This document shows, piece after piece, positions 35,795 to 46,510 of a stretch of DNA of 64,000 nt. The translations under genes were made by a program, and so were the position numbers. Origin of the DNA: Dermacentor variabilis (lineage: Eukaryota; Arthropoda; Arachnida; Ixodida; Ixodidae); contig NC_134569.1 in assembly GCF_050947875.1 (NCBI RefSeq), forward strand, positions 36,865,277 to 36,929,276, in the 5' to 3' direction. The stretch's first letter is position 1. Every line of letters starts with the position of its first letter. Under the pieces are notes generated by a model. That model worked only from the letters and a program-made list of their open reading frames with translations. It ran no database searches and was not told where the DNA came from.

Positions 35795-35970
35795 GGGCTT
35801 ATTCCAACAGCCGTTTCGGCTGGCGATGGTGTCTGGCGCCGCCGGTGTCCGTAGCAGCTATCGCCGAGAATGTGGGAAAAAAAAAACAGTTGCCACTGGG
35901 ATCGCATCGGGTCCCACTGCGTGGGAGTCAGCTACTCTACCACTAAGCCACGCCAGCTTTTATTTTTTTC
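35795..35970 (-). mobile_element. tRNA-Gly-like SINE fragment
   Basis: On the minus strand 35,962-35,890 reads GCTGGCGTGGCTTAGTGGTA (A-box region), GAGTAGCTGACTCCCACGCA (a CCC anticodon in the right place) and then a decayed B box (CCCGATGCGATCCC). The acceptor arms do not pair, so it is a tRNA-derived SINE or tRNA pseudogene, not a functional tRNA. A poly-T-containing tail (GTTTTTTTTTCCCACATTC) and CAGCCGAAACGG follow. Confidence 0.55.
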
Positions 35971-36379
35971 TTTATTGCCTCGCTAGACACAGAGTCTACG
36001 AGCTCAGAAGAACAGAATAACAATATCGTAGTATACGGAGAACCGTCAGCTGTTCGCTGACTACAAGTCATCGGCATTTCCGGCATGCGCAACAACATTT
36101 CCAATCTGGAACCCAATCCTGGACATACGTGTGGACCTTCTGCACTTCGAGAAAATGGGACACAGATTCGCAAAATTATTCGCGAACGAGTGTAACATCA
36201 CTATCTGCATTATTCACAGCAGTCCGAGTTCGCTATATGCTGCGCAGGCCCAGGAGCATAACAAGATCAAAACCCATCCCATCGTTTTCGACCGTGAAAT
36301 AACGGATTCCATGCGGACCTAATGACAACTCTTTTTTTCAGAGTCCTCTGTGAGATGGTAACACTGAGTCACGCCAGCG

Positions 36380-37260
36380 CTTGCTAGTATGAAGCGGAAG
36401 CATGTCCTAGAAACACGTACAAGCGTGCTAGTAGACACGCGATGTGACATTCGCGCTGCGTAGCGTCGATATTTGCACGTTTTGCACTGCACTTGCATAT
36501 TATTACATCATGTAGGACGCCATGTAGCAGATGCACATGCAGCGCTACAAGGCAATTAAATAAGGTCTGAGGAAGAAAAAGAAGGTTAAGGAGATGTATA
36601 CAAGAATGGTAGAAAAAATACACGTTGTGTACCTGATTAAATCGTGCTGGCTAGGTGACCCCGCCGAATTTCAAAGGGGATGCCAATAAGACATCATTAT
36701 ATTTAGCATCGTATCGTGCTACTTGCCTTGCAATGTAAGGTTTGTGCGGCGTTGCGTCTATACGCGTGCCCATTGCATCGCAGTTGCATATTATTACATC
36801 AGGTGCCACGTCATGTAGCAACTGCATAGGTAGCGGTGCAAGGTGAATAGAGAAGTTTTGAGGAAGGAAAAGAAGGTTATGGAGATGTACAAATATTTAT
36901 GCATTGAAAAACATGTATGACATACCTGATTAATTTGGGCAGTCTAGGTGACTCTTTTTCACCGTCCCGTTTCAACGGGAATGCCATTGGGTCAGCATCC
37001 TCATCATTGTCATCGTATTGTGCCATTTGAAATGGGCGCCGCATAGCGTCGATACGTACAGACTTTGCATTGCAGTTCTGTTGTATTACACAAGGTGTCC
37101 CGACATGGTAGCAATTGCATATAGCAGTTGCATGCCGTATGTAGCTAACCCTGGATGCAGCAGGCTAGGTGACTATTTGTCCCCATCCAGTTTCGAAGGG
37201 GATGTCATCATTATCATCACCATCATACAAAGCAACGTACCATGCCACGGGTCAAGGGAT
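36380..37260. repeat. Diverged tandem repeat, period about 291 bp, three copies
   Basis: TTGCATATTATTACATCA begins at 36,493 and 36,784 (291 bp apart); the equivalent CAGTTCTGTTGTATTACA lies at 37,073. The block GAGGAAGAAAAAGAAGGTTA/GAGGAAGGAAAAGAAGGTTA, then GGAGATGTA and ACCTGATTAA, recurs in copies 1 and 2. CTAGGTGAC recurs at 36,651, 36,944 and 37,165. Copy 3 carries a deletion of about 70 bp. Confidence 0.8.
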
Positions 37261-39470
37261 GTGACATGTGCGCCTCGTAGTCTAGATACATGTGTTTACT
37301 CTTCGGTACAAATTATGGCGCCTTCTCGCGAGGGACGAACCTGAAGAAGCGATTCATAGAGCTACGCGCGCGGCTGCACTCAGGCAACATCGGGCTCAGC
37401 AGACCACTGTGCAGCAAAGAGCAGGACAAGCCGCAGCTCGAGTTCGATGATGGGCGGACAGTTAAGATCTCCACGTGAAAACGACGCGAAGATACTCCGC
37501 CACGAAGACCTGTAGTGCGTGGTACGAAACTGGAGCTTCTGTGAAGCAGCTCCTTCAGCTTACGCTGTCACTGTGACGCGTGTACCACGCAGGCTTGTGA
37601 AGAATAAGAAAATGAACTTCATTAAAAAAATGGTCCGGCAGTTTTGGTTGTTGGTGGCCTCAGGTGGTGGCTCGAAGTCCTTGGACTCTGGCAGGCCTGT
37701 GACTTTCTAATTATTGTGCTAGGGCAGTAGTGGGGCCCTATACAAAGCAATAGCACCATTTACACACAATGATCAGGCAGCCCATAAATTTCGCAATCCA
37801 TGAGTCCTACACGACAAGTATTTCAGTTTAGTTTCTATAGTGACAGCCATACTACGAATCACGAATGCTTATTCTAAAGGTTTCGTCTTTCTGTCGTCAG
37901 AAAACAGTCAGTTTTAGGAAACAAAAATCCTTGTTCCCGATAAGGCTCGTAATAATGAACGTTCAGTCGCGAGCGAGTTCTTACCCATGCGCTATGGTAG
38001 TCACTTTCTACAGGCAGAATAGAAATACGTAGTTTGACACATATGCAGCGAGACAGCGATATGGGTCACTTTGTGGGCCCTTAGCATTTCAGCGCTATGC
38101 ACTAAACTGAAACGACAGATGTCATGAGACGCGTCACTTTGGGCATCATGATTCGGGGAATGCAGAAGCCTGGCATTGGAAGCACTTGATTGCTATGCGC
38201 CGCAGTGAACTAAGTGAATCGCTTTGTGTGAGGCATCATATATATTGGCGAAATTAATCATGAGCCTTAAACACATGTCAGAGAGCTTGTCAGCAAGTTA
38301 ACCGTCTCTATACATCCTAAAATGGCCCCAATACATTGTAAATTACATAAAGGTGCTGTAAAGCGCTTGTACAGACGCAATATCAAAGAAAATGTGTGTT
38401 TCCCTCTCCTATTGCAATTACATTTCGTTCGATGCGAAAAGCAAAGAATGTCCTAGTTTTTTTGCTTAATTGTTTTTTTTCTGAAGCGCGAACACTTTAT
38501 TAAAGGGTAAGGGTGAAAGAATGGACCCAAATGCATAAGCTATGGTGAAACGAATGAACGGGCACATGGTGTGATTTGAAACTTGTCGGCATAAGTTGGC
38601 CCCAACCTCGGTGAATAATACGAACCACCAATACCTTACCCTCTTTCTATACTGCGGGTAGCTTTGCCAACAATAAGTGAGCGCTAATTTTTGACCATCA
38701 TACTTTCCAATAAATGTGGACCCAGATTCCTGCCTCTGTCCAGCAATATATGAGAACATTTCCACGAAGGAACAGTTCTATAAAACGACGCTAGGCGCGC
38801 TACCTCGCCTGCATGCGAACGTCGACAACGTGCAAAATACGCTGCTTTAAGGAAAGATCACGGACAACCTGGATGCGCGAAATATACAATAGTTGTCTCA
38901 CAAATGTACAGACTACATGGAAGACGTCCACATGAACAAAGAGAGCAAGTAGATACCTCAAATGCACTTTGTTGGTACCAAGTGAATATCCCCTCTCCTC
39001 GAGTTGTTAATGCGAAGACAAAAATCGTTTACTATAAAACAGTTAAAATCTGGAACTAATGCCGCGTAATAAAGGCCCTGCCAACGCCCATTCGCCCTTA
39101 AAATTGCGGAGTTCAGTAGAGAAATTATTACAGGCATAAGCTTTGCCATCATACACTTGCACAGTTCTCGCCGGTTTTGCATTGTGTCGCTGATGGTAAA
39201 TAGAGTCACCAGCCTATTACGTAAACGACTTCTCAATGATCCTCGGGCAATGAAACACAAAAGCTCAGTGCATGCACATCAGACTCCTAGTGATGGACTT
39301 CCAATAAAAAAAAACGAAAAGAACAATAAAAAAATTATGTATAACAAGGCATTAGCAGCCGTATACCACAGTATGCTTTTATAAGGATTAAAACTTGTTT
39401 CATTCCATAATTTGCCTACATAAAACGCTCAGTGCCCATCCACTCTGTGAAGAAGGATCACCAGCGAACT
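37261..39470. other. Unassigned intergenic or intronic DNA
   Basis: Two minus-strand ORFs (38,765-38,466, 99 codons; 39,260-38,958, 100 codons) are open but match nothing I recognise. A minus-strand AATAAA-like signal (CCTTTAATAAAGTGTT) lies within the first, near 38,500. There is no support for a gene. Confidence 0.35.
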
Positions 39471-40180
39471 ATGTATGTGGGCCCCTTATTGGCGAACTGC
39501 ACCTCCGCCGCAAGTCGGCCCGGCATTGCACTATCTTCGGTATCGGCCTACGAATGGGGAATGTTTAACGCCCGCCTCACCTCCACCGCGGGTCGGCCCG
39601 GCATTGCACTATGTTGAGGATCGGCCCATGTATTGGGAGTACTTAACACCCGCTTCCCCTCCGCCGCATGTCGGCTCGGCATTGCACTATCTTCGGGATC
39701 GACCCACGTATGGGGAGTGTTTAGCACCTACTTCACCTCCACCGCGGGTCGACCCGGCATCGCACAATCTTCGGTATAGGCCCACATGTGGGGACTGCTT
39801 AACGCCTGCTTCACCTCCGCCACGGGTCCGCCCGGCATCGCACCATCTTCGGGAACGGCCCACGTATGGGGAGTGCTTAACGCTTGCTTCCCCTCTGCCG
39901 TGGGTCGACCCGGCATTGCACTGTTTTCAGGATCGGCCCACGTATGGGGAGTGTTTGACGCCTGCTTCACCTCCGCCGTGGGTCGCCCCGGCATTTCACT
40001 ATCTTCGGGATGGGCCCACGTATGAGGAATGCTTAACACCTGCTTCACCTCCGCCGCGGGTTGGCCCGGTATTTCACCAGCTTCGGGATGAGCCCACGTG
40101 TAAAAAGTGTTTAACGCCTGCTTCACCACCCCTGCGGATCGGCTCGGTATTTCACTATCTTCGGGATCGGCCCACATGTG
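39471..40180. repeat. 78-bp minisatellite, nine full units, indel-free
   Basis: The CCCACGTATGGGG-type anchor occurs at 39,471, 39,549, 39,627, 39,705, 39,783, 39,861, 39,939, 40,017, 40,095 and 40,173, exactly 78 bp apart each time, although the units differ by substitutions. Because 78 is a multiple of three, a plus-strand frame (39,475-40,260; unit HYLRDRPTYGECLTPASPPP plus a variable 6-residue part) and a minus-strand frame (40,603-39,728; unit with HTWADPED...MPGRP.AEVKQ) are both open across the array. Tandem-repeat amplification explains this without invoking a protein, but the complete lack of indels is notable. Confidence 0.9.
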
Positions 40181-40329
40181 AAAAAATTTTTGGTTTACGC
40201 GCGGCCGCGATCCGCCAAATTGTAGCCATAAACAGGTTCGCTGTAAAATACCTGGGCTGAATGGTCCAAGCTTTTCACGATAAATTTTTTTCACCTTTAC
40301 ACCGCAGCAGCACTTTTCCTGCTTTCTGC

Positions 40330-40603
40330 TGCAACAATGTGCAAGGCCGGCTGTCTGGCTGAGGGCAAATTGTTTATCTTTAAAGAAAGAACAGTCATAT
40401 GATAATAGTTGTATAGTTCTTTCGCAGCCGCAGACATTGATGTCAATGGCTTCAGCCATTCGTATCAAGAATGAGCAGCTATTTGTGAACGCAACGCACT
40501 GGTGCCAGCAAAAGTGTAATATTTTTTTATGACCAGGTAATCGGTGCAGTTGCATCGAAAGGTGCAGTGAAAGGCAATGATGGCTGAGATCAGGGACGGC
40601 CAT
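40330..40603 (-). mobile_element. LINE RNase H C-terminal fragment, decayed
   Basis: The minus-strand frame from 40,603 encodes VAFTNSCSFLIRMAEA, then CGCERTIQLLSYDCSFFKDK. This is the decayed counterpart of the A-F-T-N...R-I-G-M-A...C-x-C...HLLCDCP segment seen in the other LINE tails here. It runs directly into the minisatellite with no family 3' end, so the minisatellite may have expanded within or beside an old LINE copy. Confidence 0.6.
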
Positions 40604-42284
40604 TAGCGGGAAGTCCTATAAAGGTCAAGCTTGCAAATCAACCATGCTCGGTTGGTTCCGGACAACTGAATCTAATCATAATCGGTTGCTTTACTTGCAG
40701 TGTAATCAGCCCTGTCGACACAATCGCTGTCGCGACAACAGCAATTGACCACCAGTGACTGAAATGTGATGTTGCGCGTTCCTTTTCCGAGCGCTTGGTG
40801 GTTTGTTCTATGTGTCCCCGACGCGTGTTATTTGAAGTAACTGCGTCAAACCGCTGAAAGAAAGAGATTTTAGGTTAGCCTTAAAGTAGCAAAATATATC
40901 TTAGACGGGTACCCGTTCGCGCTAGTTGGTTACAATTCATGATCAATGTTATTTACGCACCACTTGGAACGAGGACTGCGGGACGATAGACACATGCGCG
41001 AAATATATCTGAGCGATTAGCTGGCTATTAAATGGGTATAATCAACAATGCAATCTCAGACAACTCGTCCCAAACTTTTTGATGTCGGGACAAGATACAT
41101 TTTGAAATTTTTGTTAATTGATCTTCACCGGATAGGAACTGCGCCTGTGGAGCTGACCCGAATGAACAAGTCACCATTGAACATGATAAATTAGTCAGAA
41201 CAAGAAGCCTGCGTGCATTAAGTGCAATGCTGCTTGAATCAGATTCAGTGTAGGCAGGTCAGTCTCCTTTACAAAAACTGGCAGGAACACGTACATGGAT
41301 TATGATAATAGCAATTATCAAAGCAAGAGGAATTTACCCTACTGGTAGACGACAAAAGGCGAAGACGATGATTCAGTACGTATGCTTGATTGTGTAATGT
41401 AAGGCGAACATTTTATGCGTATTGCTAACGTCGAGTACGGCACGATCCACCTATGGCCATCCATATCTTCAAGCACGCAGAGAATATACGTTCACGCGTA
41501 AAGCCTTCGTTGTCGAGAAGTGATGGCTTGTACGCATGAAGATACGGCACACATTTGGCCACCTCACTTCTGATACTTGTGCTGGGTGCCCTACGCACGT
41601 GGTGGGCCCTTCTTGCAGGTAGCGCTCAACCTGGGACAACCACGAGTCTTTTGGCGGTCACAATTACTGTAGTATTTTTACTTTCGTCTTTACGGCGCAA
41701 GTCTGAGACTGGCCAACTTTTGATTCTGGATGCTCTTCGCGTTGGGCCGTCTTCTCCGGGCATCTGGCTTGCGTAAACGTCTGGCCAAGAGTTTTATGCG
41801 ACGCCACCATTGAGAGGTATGTTGATATGCGACGAGTTCTCAAGGCAATTTTTACGCACGTTCAATTCAAACCTATCTGCTTTCATGGAATGTAACGTGT
41901 CTAGCGTTCTTGTAGCGCACGGAAGATTTTCACGCATGCGAAGTCTGTTTATATGTCAGTATATAGTCTCTATTCGCGTTTCTTTCTTCTTTTTTCCTTT
42001 TCTTGGCAAAGGGCCGGACAAACGAACTTTGTGAATTTTAGTTGAGGAACAAGTCTTAGGCACCACTGGAGGCCCAAAAAAAGAAACATACTTAACTTGA
42101 ATCTTCTCTATACTATGTATAACAATTCTCTGACCGACGTCGGCCACTTTCTGTGAAAGTGCTGCTGGAACACCGCCCCCATCGCCCGTCGGCCCATAAA
42201 GCGGTGAAGGCGCTTTTGTGTTTCTTAAGGACGACGGGTTTGTGGGACCATCTGTGACTTTTAATGCGATTTCTGTAAGACCAC
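40604..42284. other. Mostly unassigned; possible Penelope-end remnant at 40,919
   Basis: GCGCTAGTTGGTT at 40,919-40,931, followed by TGATCA and GAACGAGGACTG...ACGATAGACACATGCGCG, resembles the end of the Penelope-like copy at 7,674 (GGGCTAGTTGGTT...ATCATGGTC...GAGGAGTAGACAAC). The rest shows nothing recognisable. Confidence 0.35.
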
Positions 42285-42455
42285 ACGCGTCAGCGAACTC
42301 GCCGCAACTTCCTTCTTTCCTTCCCTCCTCTGTCACCCTGTGCTCTTTGTTTTCCCCTTTCCCATTCCCCCGGTGTAGGGTAGCCAACCGGACGTTATTC
42401 TGGTTAACCTCCCTGCCTTCTACTTTTCTCTTCCTTCCTCTCTCTCACCGACGCA
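42285..42455 (+). mobile_element. LINE 3' tail only
   Basis: A pyrimidine-rich 3' UTR and GGTGTAGGGTAGCCAACCGG...TTCTGGTTAACCTCCCTGCC with stem 42,386-42,392 / 42,399-42,405. No coding part is recognisable. Confidence 0.75.
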
Positions 42456-42709
42456 TTGCTGACCGTTACCCGCATCACATTATCAGACAATGAGGGGCAT
42501 GCTAATGACGGTATCACCGTTTCAAGTGAACTAAGCTCGTATCTCAGTGAAGCTTCCCTTGGATGTACAAAAAAAAACATTCTGTCCCAATGAAAACGCT
42601 CTCAGATTTCGAACATTGCTTATCTTGTCATTATATGGCCTTGACTGCGCTCCCATCGAATAATTGTTTAGTACACGCTTTGATTTGAACTTTCCACAGT
42701 CACACAGAG

Positions 42710-42890
42710 GAGCGAGAGAGAGGCACATTTATTATGGTAAAAAAGCTGAGACATCGGCCTGAATCAAAGTTCTGACCGGCTACTCAGCATTGAGAAAGGG
42801 AAACGGGAGTAAGAATACAGAGAGGTAGAGGGGTGTTGATGGTGAGTATGAAGATGGCGGTGAATGAACTTTAGCGGCGCAGACTCCGTG
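42710..42890 (-). mobile_element. Possible second-family LINE tail, inverted
   Basis: The reverse complement has a pyrimidine-rich run followed by CTCAATGCTGAGTAGCCGGT, CAGAACTTTGATTCAGGCCG and ATGTCTCAGC. This is similar in plan to LINE tails in the window but diverged. Weak call. Confidence 0.3.
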
Positions 42891-42942
42891 AAATGGTAAT
42901 ACAGGGGTTATGAGAGAAGCTAAAGCAGGGGGCATCAGGATA

Positions 42943-44710
42943 GTTCTTACCAGAGTTGCGGAGTAGCAACTGCGGAGTTGAGAGAATTCCGGAATTATTA
43001 CACATATTCAAACACCGAGAATTGAATGGCAATGAAATGTTGGCACCAGTCGTGCAAATAGAATAGGAATAAAATGAGAGCCCGAGATTCCGGAATGGAG
43101 TTGGAATGGAATAGGCACATTGTCCCGGGCGCTAAATAGTGATTTTAAGCCACACTACAAGACAGGTAAATTTGCCAATGGGATTAGACTTAGTCAGTTT
43201 ATTCCATTTTTTTCACCGAAATCACTAAGCACTATCACCTGGATAGGATCACTTATCCTGTCCCTCATAGCAAACTGGCTAGACCTCCGGCGTCCACTTT
43301 ACGCATGATCCAGACTACGTCCTATGAAAACGTGTGCCTTTTCCATACGATCACTCCAGAGGCTTTTAGCTCTTCTTGCCCCGACTGTGGGGCGGTTAGC
43401 AATCTCGCACACATGCTCTGGCGATGCCCCTCGTTACAGGGACCCAATGGCATCACGGAGCAAGAATGGAGCTCTGCCATCCAGAGCTCACAACTTTCAC
43501 GGCAAACTTGGGCTGCCCAGAGAGTCCACGATGCGGCGGTAAGGCTCGGCCTACCAGTCCCCACGTGGGAGTGACCCGCAGCTCTGTCCTAGAGCAAAGC
43601 TTCTCAGCGCCTTGTAAGTAAAGTTCTTTGTCTGTTTGTCTGTAATAAATTGGGCTCTGCCAGTATCTTCCTATAGGTGATTAGCTCTTCAACGTTAATT
43701 ACAAACACTGTATTCTACATATTCTACACTTCTAATGGCCAGGAAGCCTTTCTTTGCTGAAACGTTGAAGTTCATATAAAGAGAGCCACTTTTAGTTAGT
43801 TAACTCCTTAAGTTGTAATTAACGTGTTAAGTTAGCTGGTTAGCATTGGTGAACTCCTTAACATTTAGTTTAGTAGTTAAGTTGACAATAATTGTTCAAT
43901 TTAGCACGAGCATGTTTGACTTATGATAAAGGGACGCATGAAGGCCAACGGGGATTTAGAAAATGTGCATTTTGTTGTGCGTGTGCGTGTGCTTTTTGTG
44001 TTCGTGTTCTTTTTTTTTGGGGGGGGGGGGGCGGACCAGTCGAGTATCCAGCAGACGCGATAGCAGTCGGCCAGAGAGGTGTTACGAAAAGAACAAATGG
44101 CAGTCAGCGCTTGTTCTGTGGTATTTGTGCCTCTGTGTGCCGGTTGATATGCCAGCGAAAGGGAAACAAAAAAGGCAGCCGACTTCAGCAATTACATTGG
44201 CTTTAAACTCACTTATTGTGATAGTAGCGTTCTTCTACAGTCAATACCTTCATCATAATTTTTCTTGCCAACTTGTTCCAATAATTGCGCTAATCTAATG
44301 CAGGGGACTCAATGTACGTTGATTTACACGAACAGTCAGAAAAATTAGAGCCGACAATGCCCTGAAGGGATAAGGGGCCACAAAGAGTGTTTCCTATTTT
44401 CGAAAAAAATAGTGCTTAGCATCGTTTATTACGTTGTTAAGGCTTATAAAATATTTGTTGCTGTTGTTGTCGTTGTTGTTGTTTTGTGGCTATAGGCACG
44501 CAAGAGCCAAGTATAGCAAACAATAACAAAGAGTTTCGCTTACTACTATTGTAGAAACGGAATGGAGCAACTCAGCCATTCAAGGAGCGAGAATGGTACA
44601 AATCTCATCATTTCAAGGAGTTAAATGGGGTGGAATTACGAAGGATCTCGAATCTATGGAATTGAGTGGGAATTGAACTGAGGGCTCCGCTCCGCAGCTC
44701 TGGTTCTTAT
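42943..44710. mobile_element. Candidate hAT-type DNA element with TIRs and 8-bp TSD
   Basis: CAGAGTTGCGGAG at 42,951 and its near-exact reverse complement CTCCGCAGCTCTG ending at 44,702 form terminal inverted repeats (12 of 13). They are flanked by GTTCTTAC (42,943-42,950) and GTTCTTAT (44,703-44,710), an 8-bp target duplication with one mismatch, as expected for hAT transposases. Subterminal regions at both ends are rich in GGAATGG/GGAGTT-type motifs (e.g. 43,094-43,120 and 44,560-44,680). No transposase ORF is visible, and a LINE tail is nested inside, so it is non-autonomous. Confidence 0.6.
43240..43665 (+). mobile_element. LINE C-terminal tail (third family), nested in the hAT candidate
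   Basis: The frame 43,305-43,574 encodes C-P-D-C-G-A...H-M-L-W-R-C-P-S-L, then a W...Q.WAAQRVHDAAVRLGLPVPTWE end and a TGA. This is the C-terminal zinc-like cluster and tail of an R1/I-type LINE ORF2 common in ticks. A short 3' UTR with AATAAATTGG follows (about 43,645). Confidence 0.7.
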
Positions 44711-44850
44711 CACCCGAGATTCTTTCACGTGCGCTCAAAGCTCGATACGCGAGTGTTTTCGCATTTTGCCCTCGTCAGACTGTTGTCGACTGCGGCCAGG
44801 AATCGACGACCTCGCGTTCAGCAGTAGAATGCCATAGCTGCATGCGGAAC
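44711..44850 (-). mobile_element. Decayed Ruka-like SINE
   Basis: On the minus strand the order GCAGCTATGGCATTCTACTG, CTGAACGCGAGGTCGTCGAT, TCCTGGCCGCAG...CGAAAACACTCGCGTATCG, CACGTGAAAGAATC follows the Ruka consensus at about 70% identity by eye. It lies directly beside the right end of the hAT candidate. Confidence 0.6.
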
Positions 44851-46240
44851 CTTCAGGCCGAGTTGAGGCACAGGTGATCGAAGTGAGTGTTCGAAAAGGA
44901 AATCAGCAACATACAAATGTATTTTTCTGTAGCATGAAAAGTAAATTGACAGGGTTTATTTGTTCGAGGATGTCGCCCTCTCTTTCAACATCATTGCTTA
45001 CTTGCGGCAGAAATGTATTGCATGATCACAGAAACGCGTCTGGCAGTGTCAGGCCACGTGAATCGAATGCACTGTTCGAATAACTTTTGGCTCTGACTGC
45101 CAAGAAGCGTTTTCAGTGCTCATACAAACGCCCCCAAAAGAATCCATCTCTGGGCTGCGGTGTACGCTGGACGGTACGAGGTGGTTAAGAGCGACTGTCA
45201 GCCGCGCATGTCAGCATCTAACAACGTCGTGTATGGCCGTAAGACAAGTGCACCGGACAGAGCATGCATTATGCTCTTTCTCACTTTTTTATCTCTATAA
45301 GTTTGCAAAATTTTCATTCACTCCTTTCTGTGCTTTGTCTATTTCTCGCGTCGAGTACGCGGTATATTTCTAGGCCAAGAAAACCAATTGCTCAACACGT
45401 CCGCGCGGTCCGTGTCGCGCATTTTGCATCGCATCTACGAACAAAGCCGTAGACGTTTTATTACTTTTCCTGGCGCCCGATCTGTGGTTTTTTGGGCGGT
45501 GGTCCTCGCACGTCCGAGGTCTGATGTCAACCACACGTGGCTTGAAAGAAATTGTTATGGTAATTTAACACGAATAAATTTTGGTGACCGGCGTACGGCT
45601 GACTTTTGGCGATAGCTGTGAGCTTGTTCTTTATCGCCTTTGCTGCATTTACTTTTGTTTAAAATTATTTCCTAAAGCAGCGTCTGCCGTCAACCGTGTG
45701 AAATATGAAAACGTTTATTATGCACACAGCAGCAGCAAAATGCGTGCGAAACCTGAAAATCATACTTTTGCTTGGCACCAATACTGGGCATCTCGGTAGC
45801 AAAACGTAAGTGCAATTTTGCGGCCCAACGATGACAGAAATTGTTTCTTGGCTATATGCTTCAACATAAAAAATCACTCGCTTAGAATACGTTATCCAAA
45901 ACCTTCTCCAAGGACCGCACCAGAAGCAACTCACCTCAGAGAAGAAAAGGTTGGGGGAAACGGTCACACACTTTCGCGACGTGTGTACTCACCGCGTTTC
46001 AGCTGCCGAATGGGTACTAAGATGAGCGAGCGGTTGAAGTGGGAGTGTAAGTTAGGAGCGCGAAAATACATAAGTGCCACACTGGGAACTTCCCGTAGCT
46101 TCCAAATATAGTGGCGGTGATGTTAGCGGTGCTCGTAAGGTCTGCCCTCACGAATACATTTCAGGCCTGAAATTATAATGTTTCTCTATTTGTCTATGCT
46201 GCCAGCAAGCAGCGCTCATGGTATCGAGAAATCTCCATAT
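44851..46240. other. Unassigned DNA
   Basis: No recognisable gene, RNA or repeat; short overlapping ORFs only. Confidence 0.4.
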
Positions 46241-46244
46241 GCGC

Positions 46245-46510
46245 ACTTTGTTTTTTAGAGCACATCTTTTAAGCGCCAGATCCTGCGGCGAGCGTCGGCA
46301 TTCCCAGCGTAACCGATCGAACGAGCACAGCGAAAGATGAGAGCAGACGCGGCACGCAGCAGGTGTTGAAAAAAGCGGTGAGAGAGAGGAGGCGCGAGAA
46401 TGAAAGCGGAAAGGAAGGTGCAGCGGAAGCATGAGGCGGAATGAGAAGGAGGGTATGGCTAAAGCATGAGAAGAAAAGCGTAGTGCGGCGACTGTGGCTA
46501 CGAGATGGTG
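46245..46510 (-). repeat. Dispersed repeat, copy 3 of 3, inverted
   Basis: The reverse complement reads ACCATCTCGTAGCCACAGTC, GCCGCACTACGCTTTTCTTC, CCGCCTCATGCTTCCGCTGC, GCTCGTTCGATCGGTTACGC, GCCGACGCTCGCCGCAGGAT, GGCGCTTAAAAGATGTGCTC. These blocks match copy 1 (12,950-13,190) in order; copy 2 shares the last ones. Confidence 0.7.

Noticed and set aside
35890..35962. tRNA-Gly gene
   Set aside because: The acceptor stem does not pair and the B box is decayed; better explained as a SINE head.
38466..39260. Two minus ORFs as exons of a secreted tick protein
   Set aside because: No signal peptide, no cysteine pattern or family motif that I can recognise, no convincing splice borders.
45930..46010. 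Possible donor sites (GTGAGT on the minus strand) as the missing Ig1 first exon
   Set aside because: The preceding translations lack the Ig cysteine and the G-R-x-x-x-x-x-C-V-V-x-x-L pattern expected.
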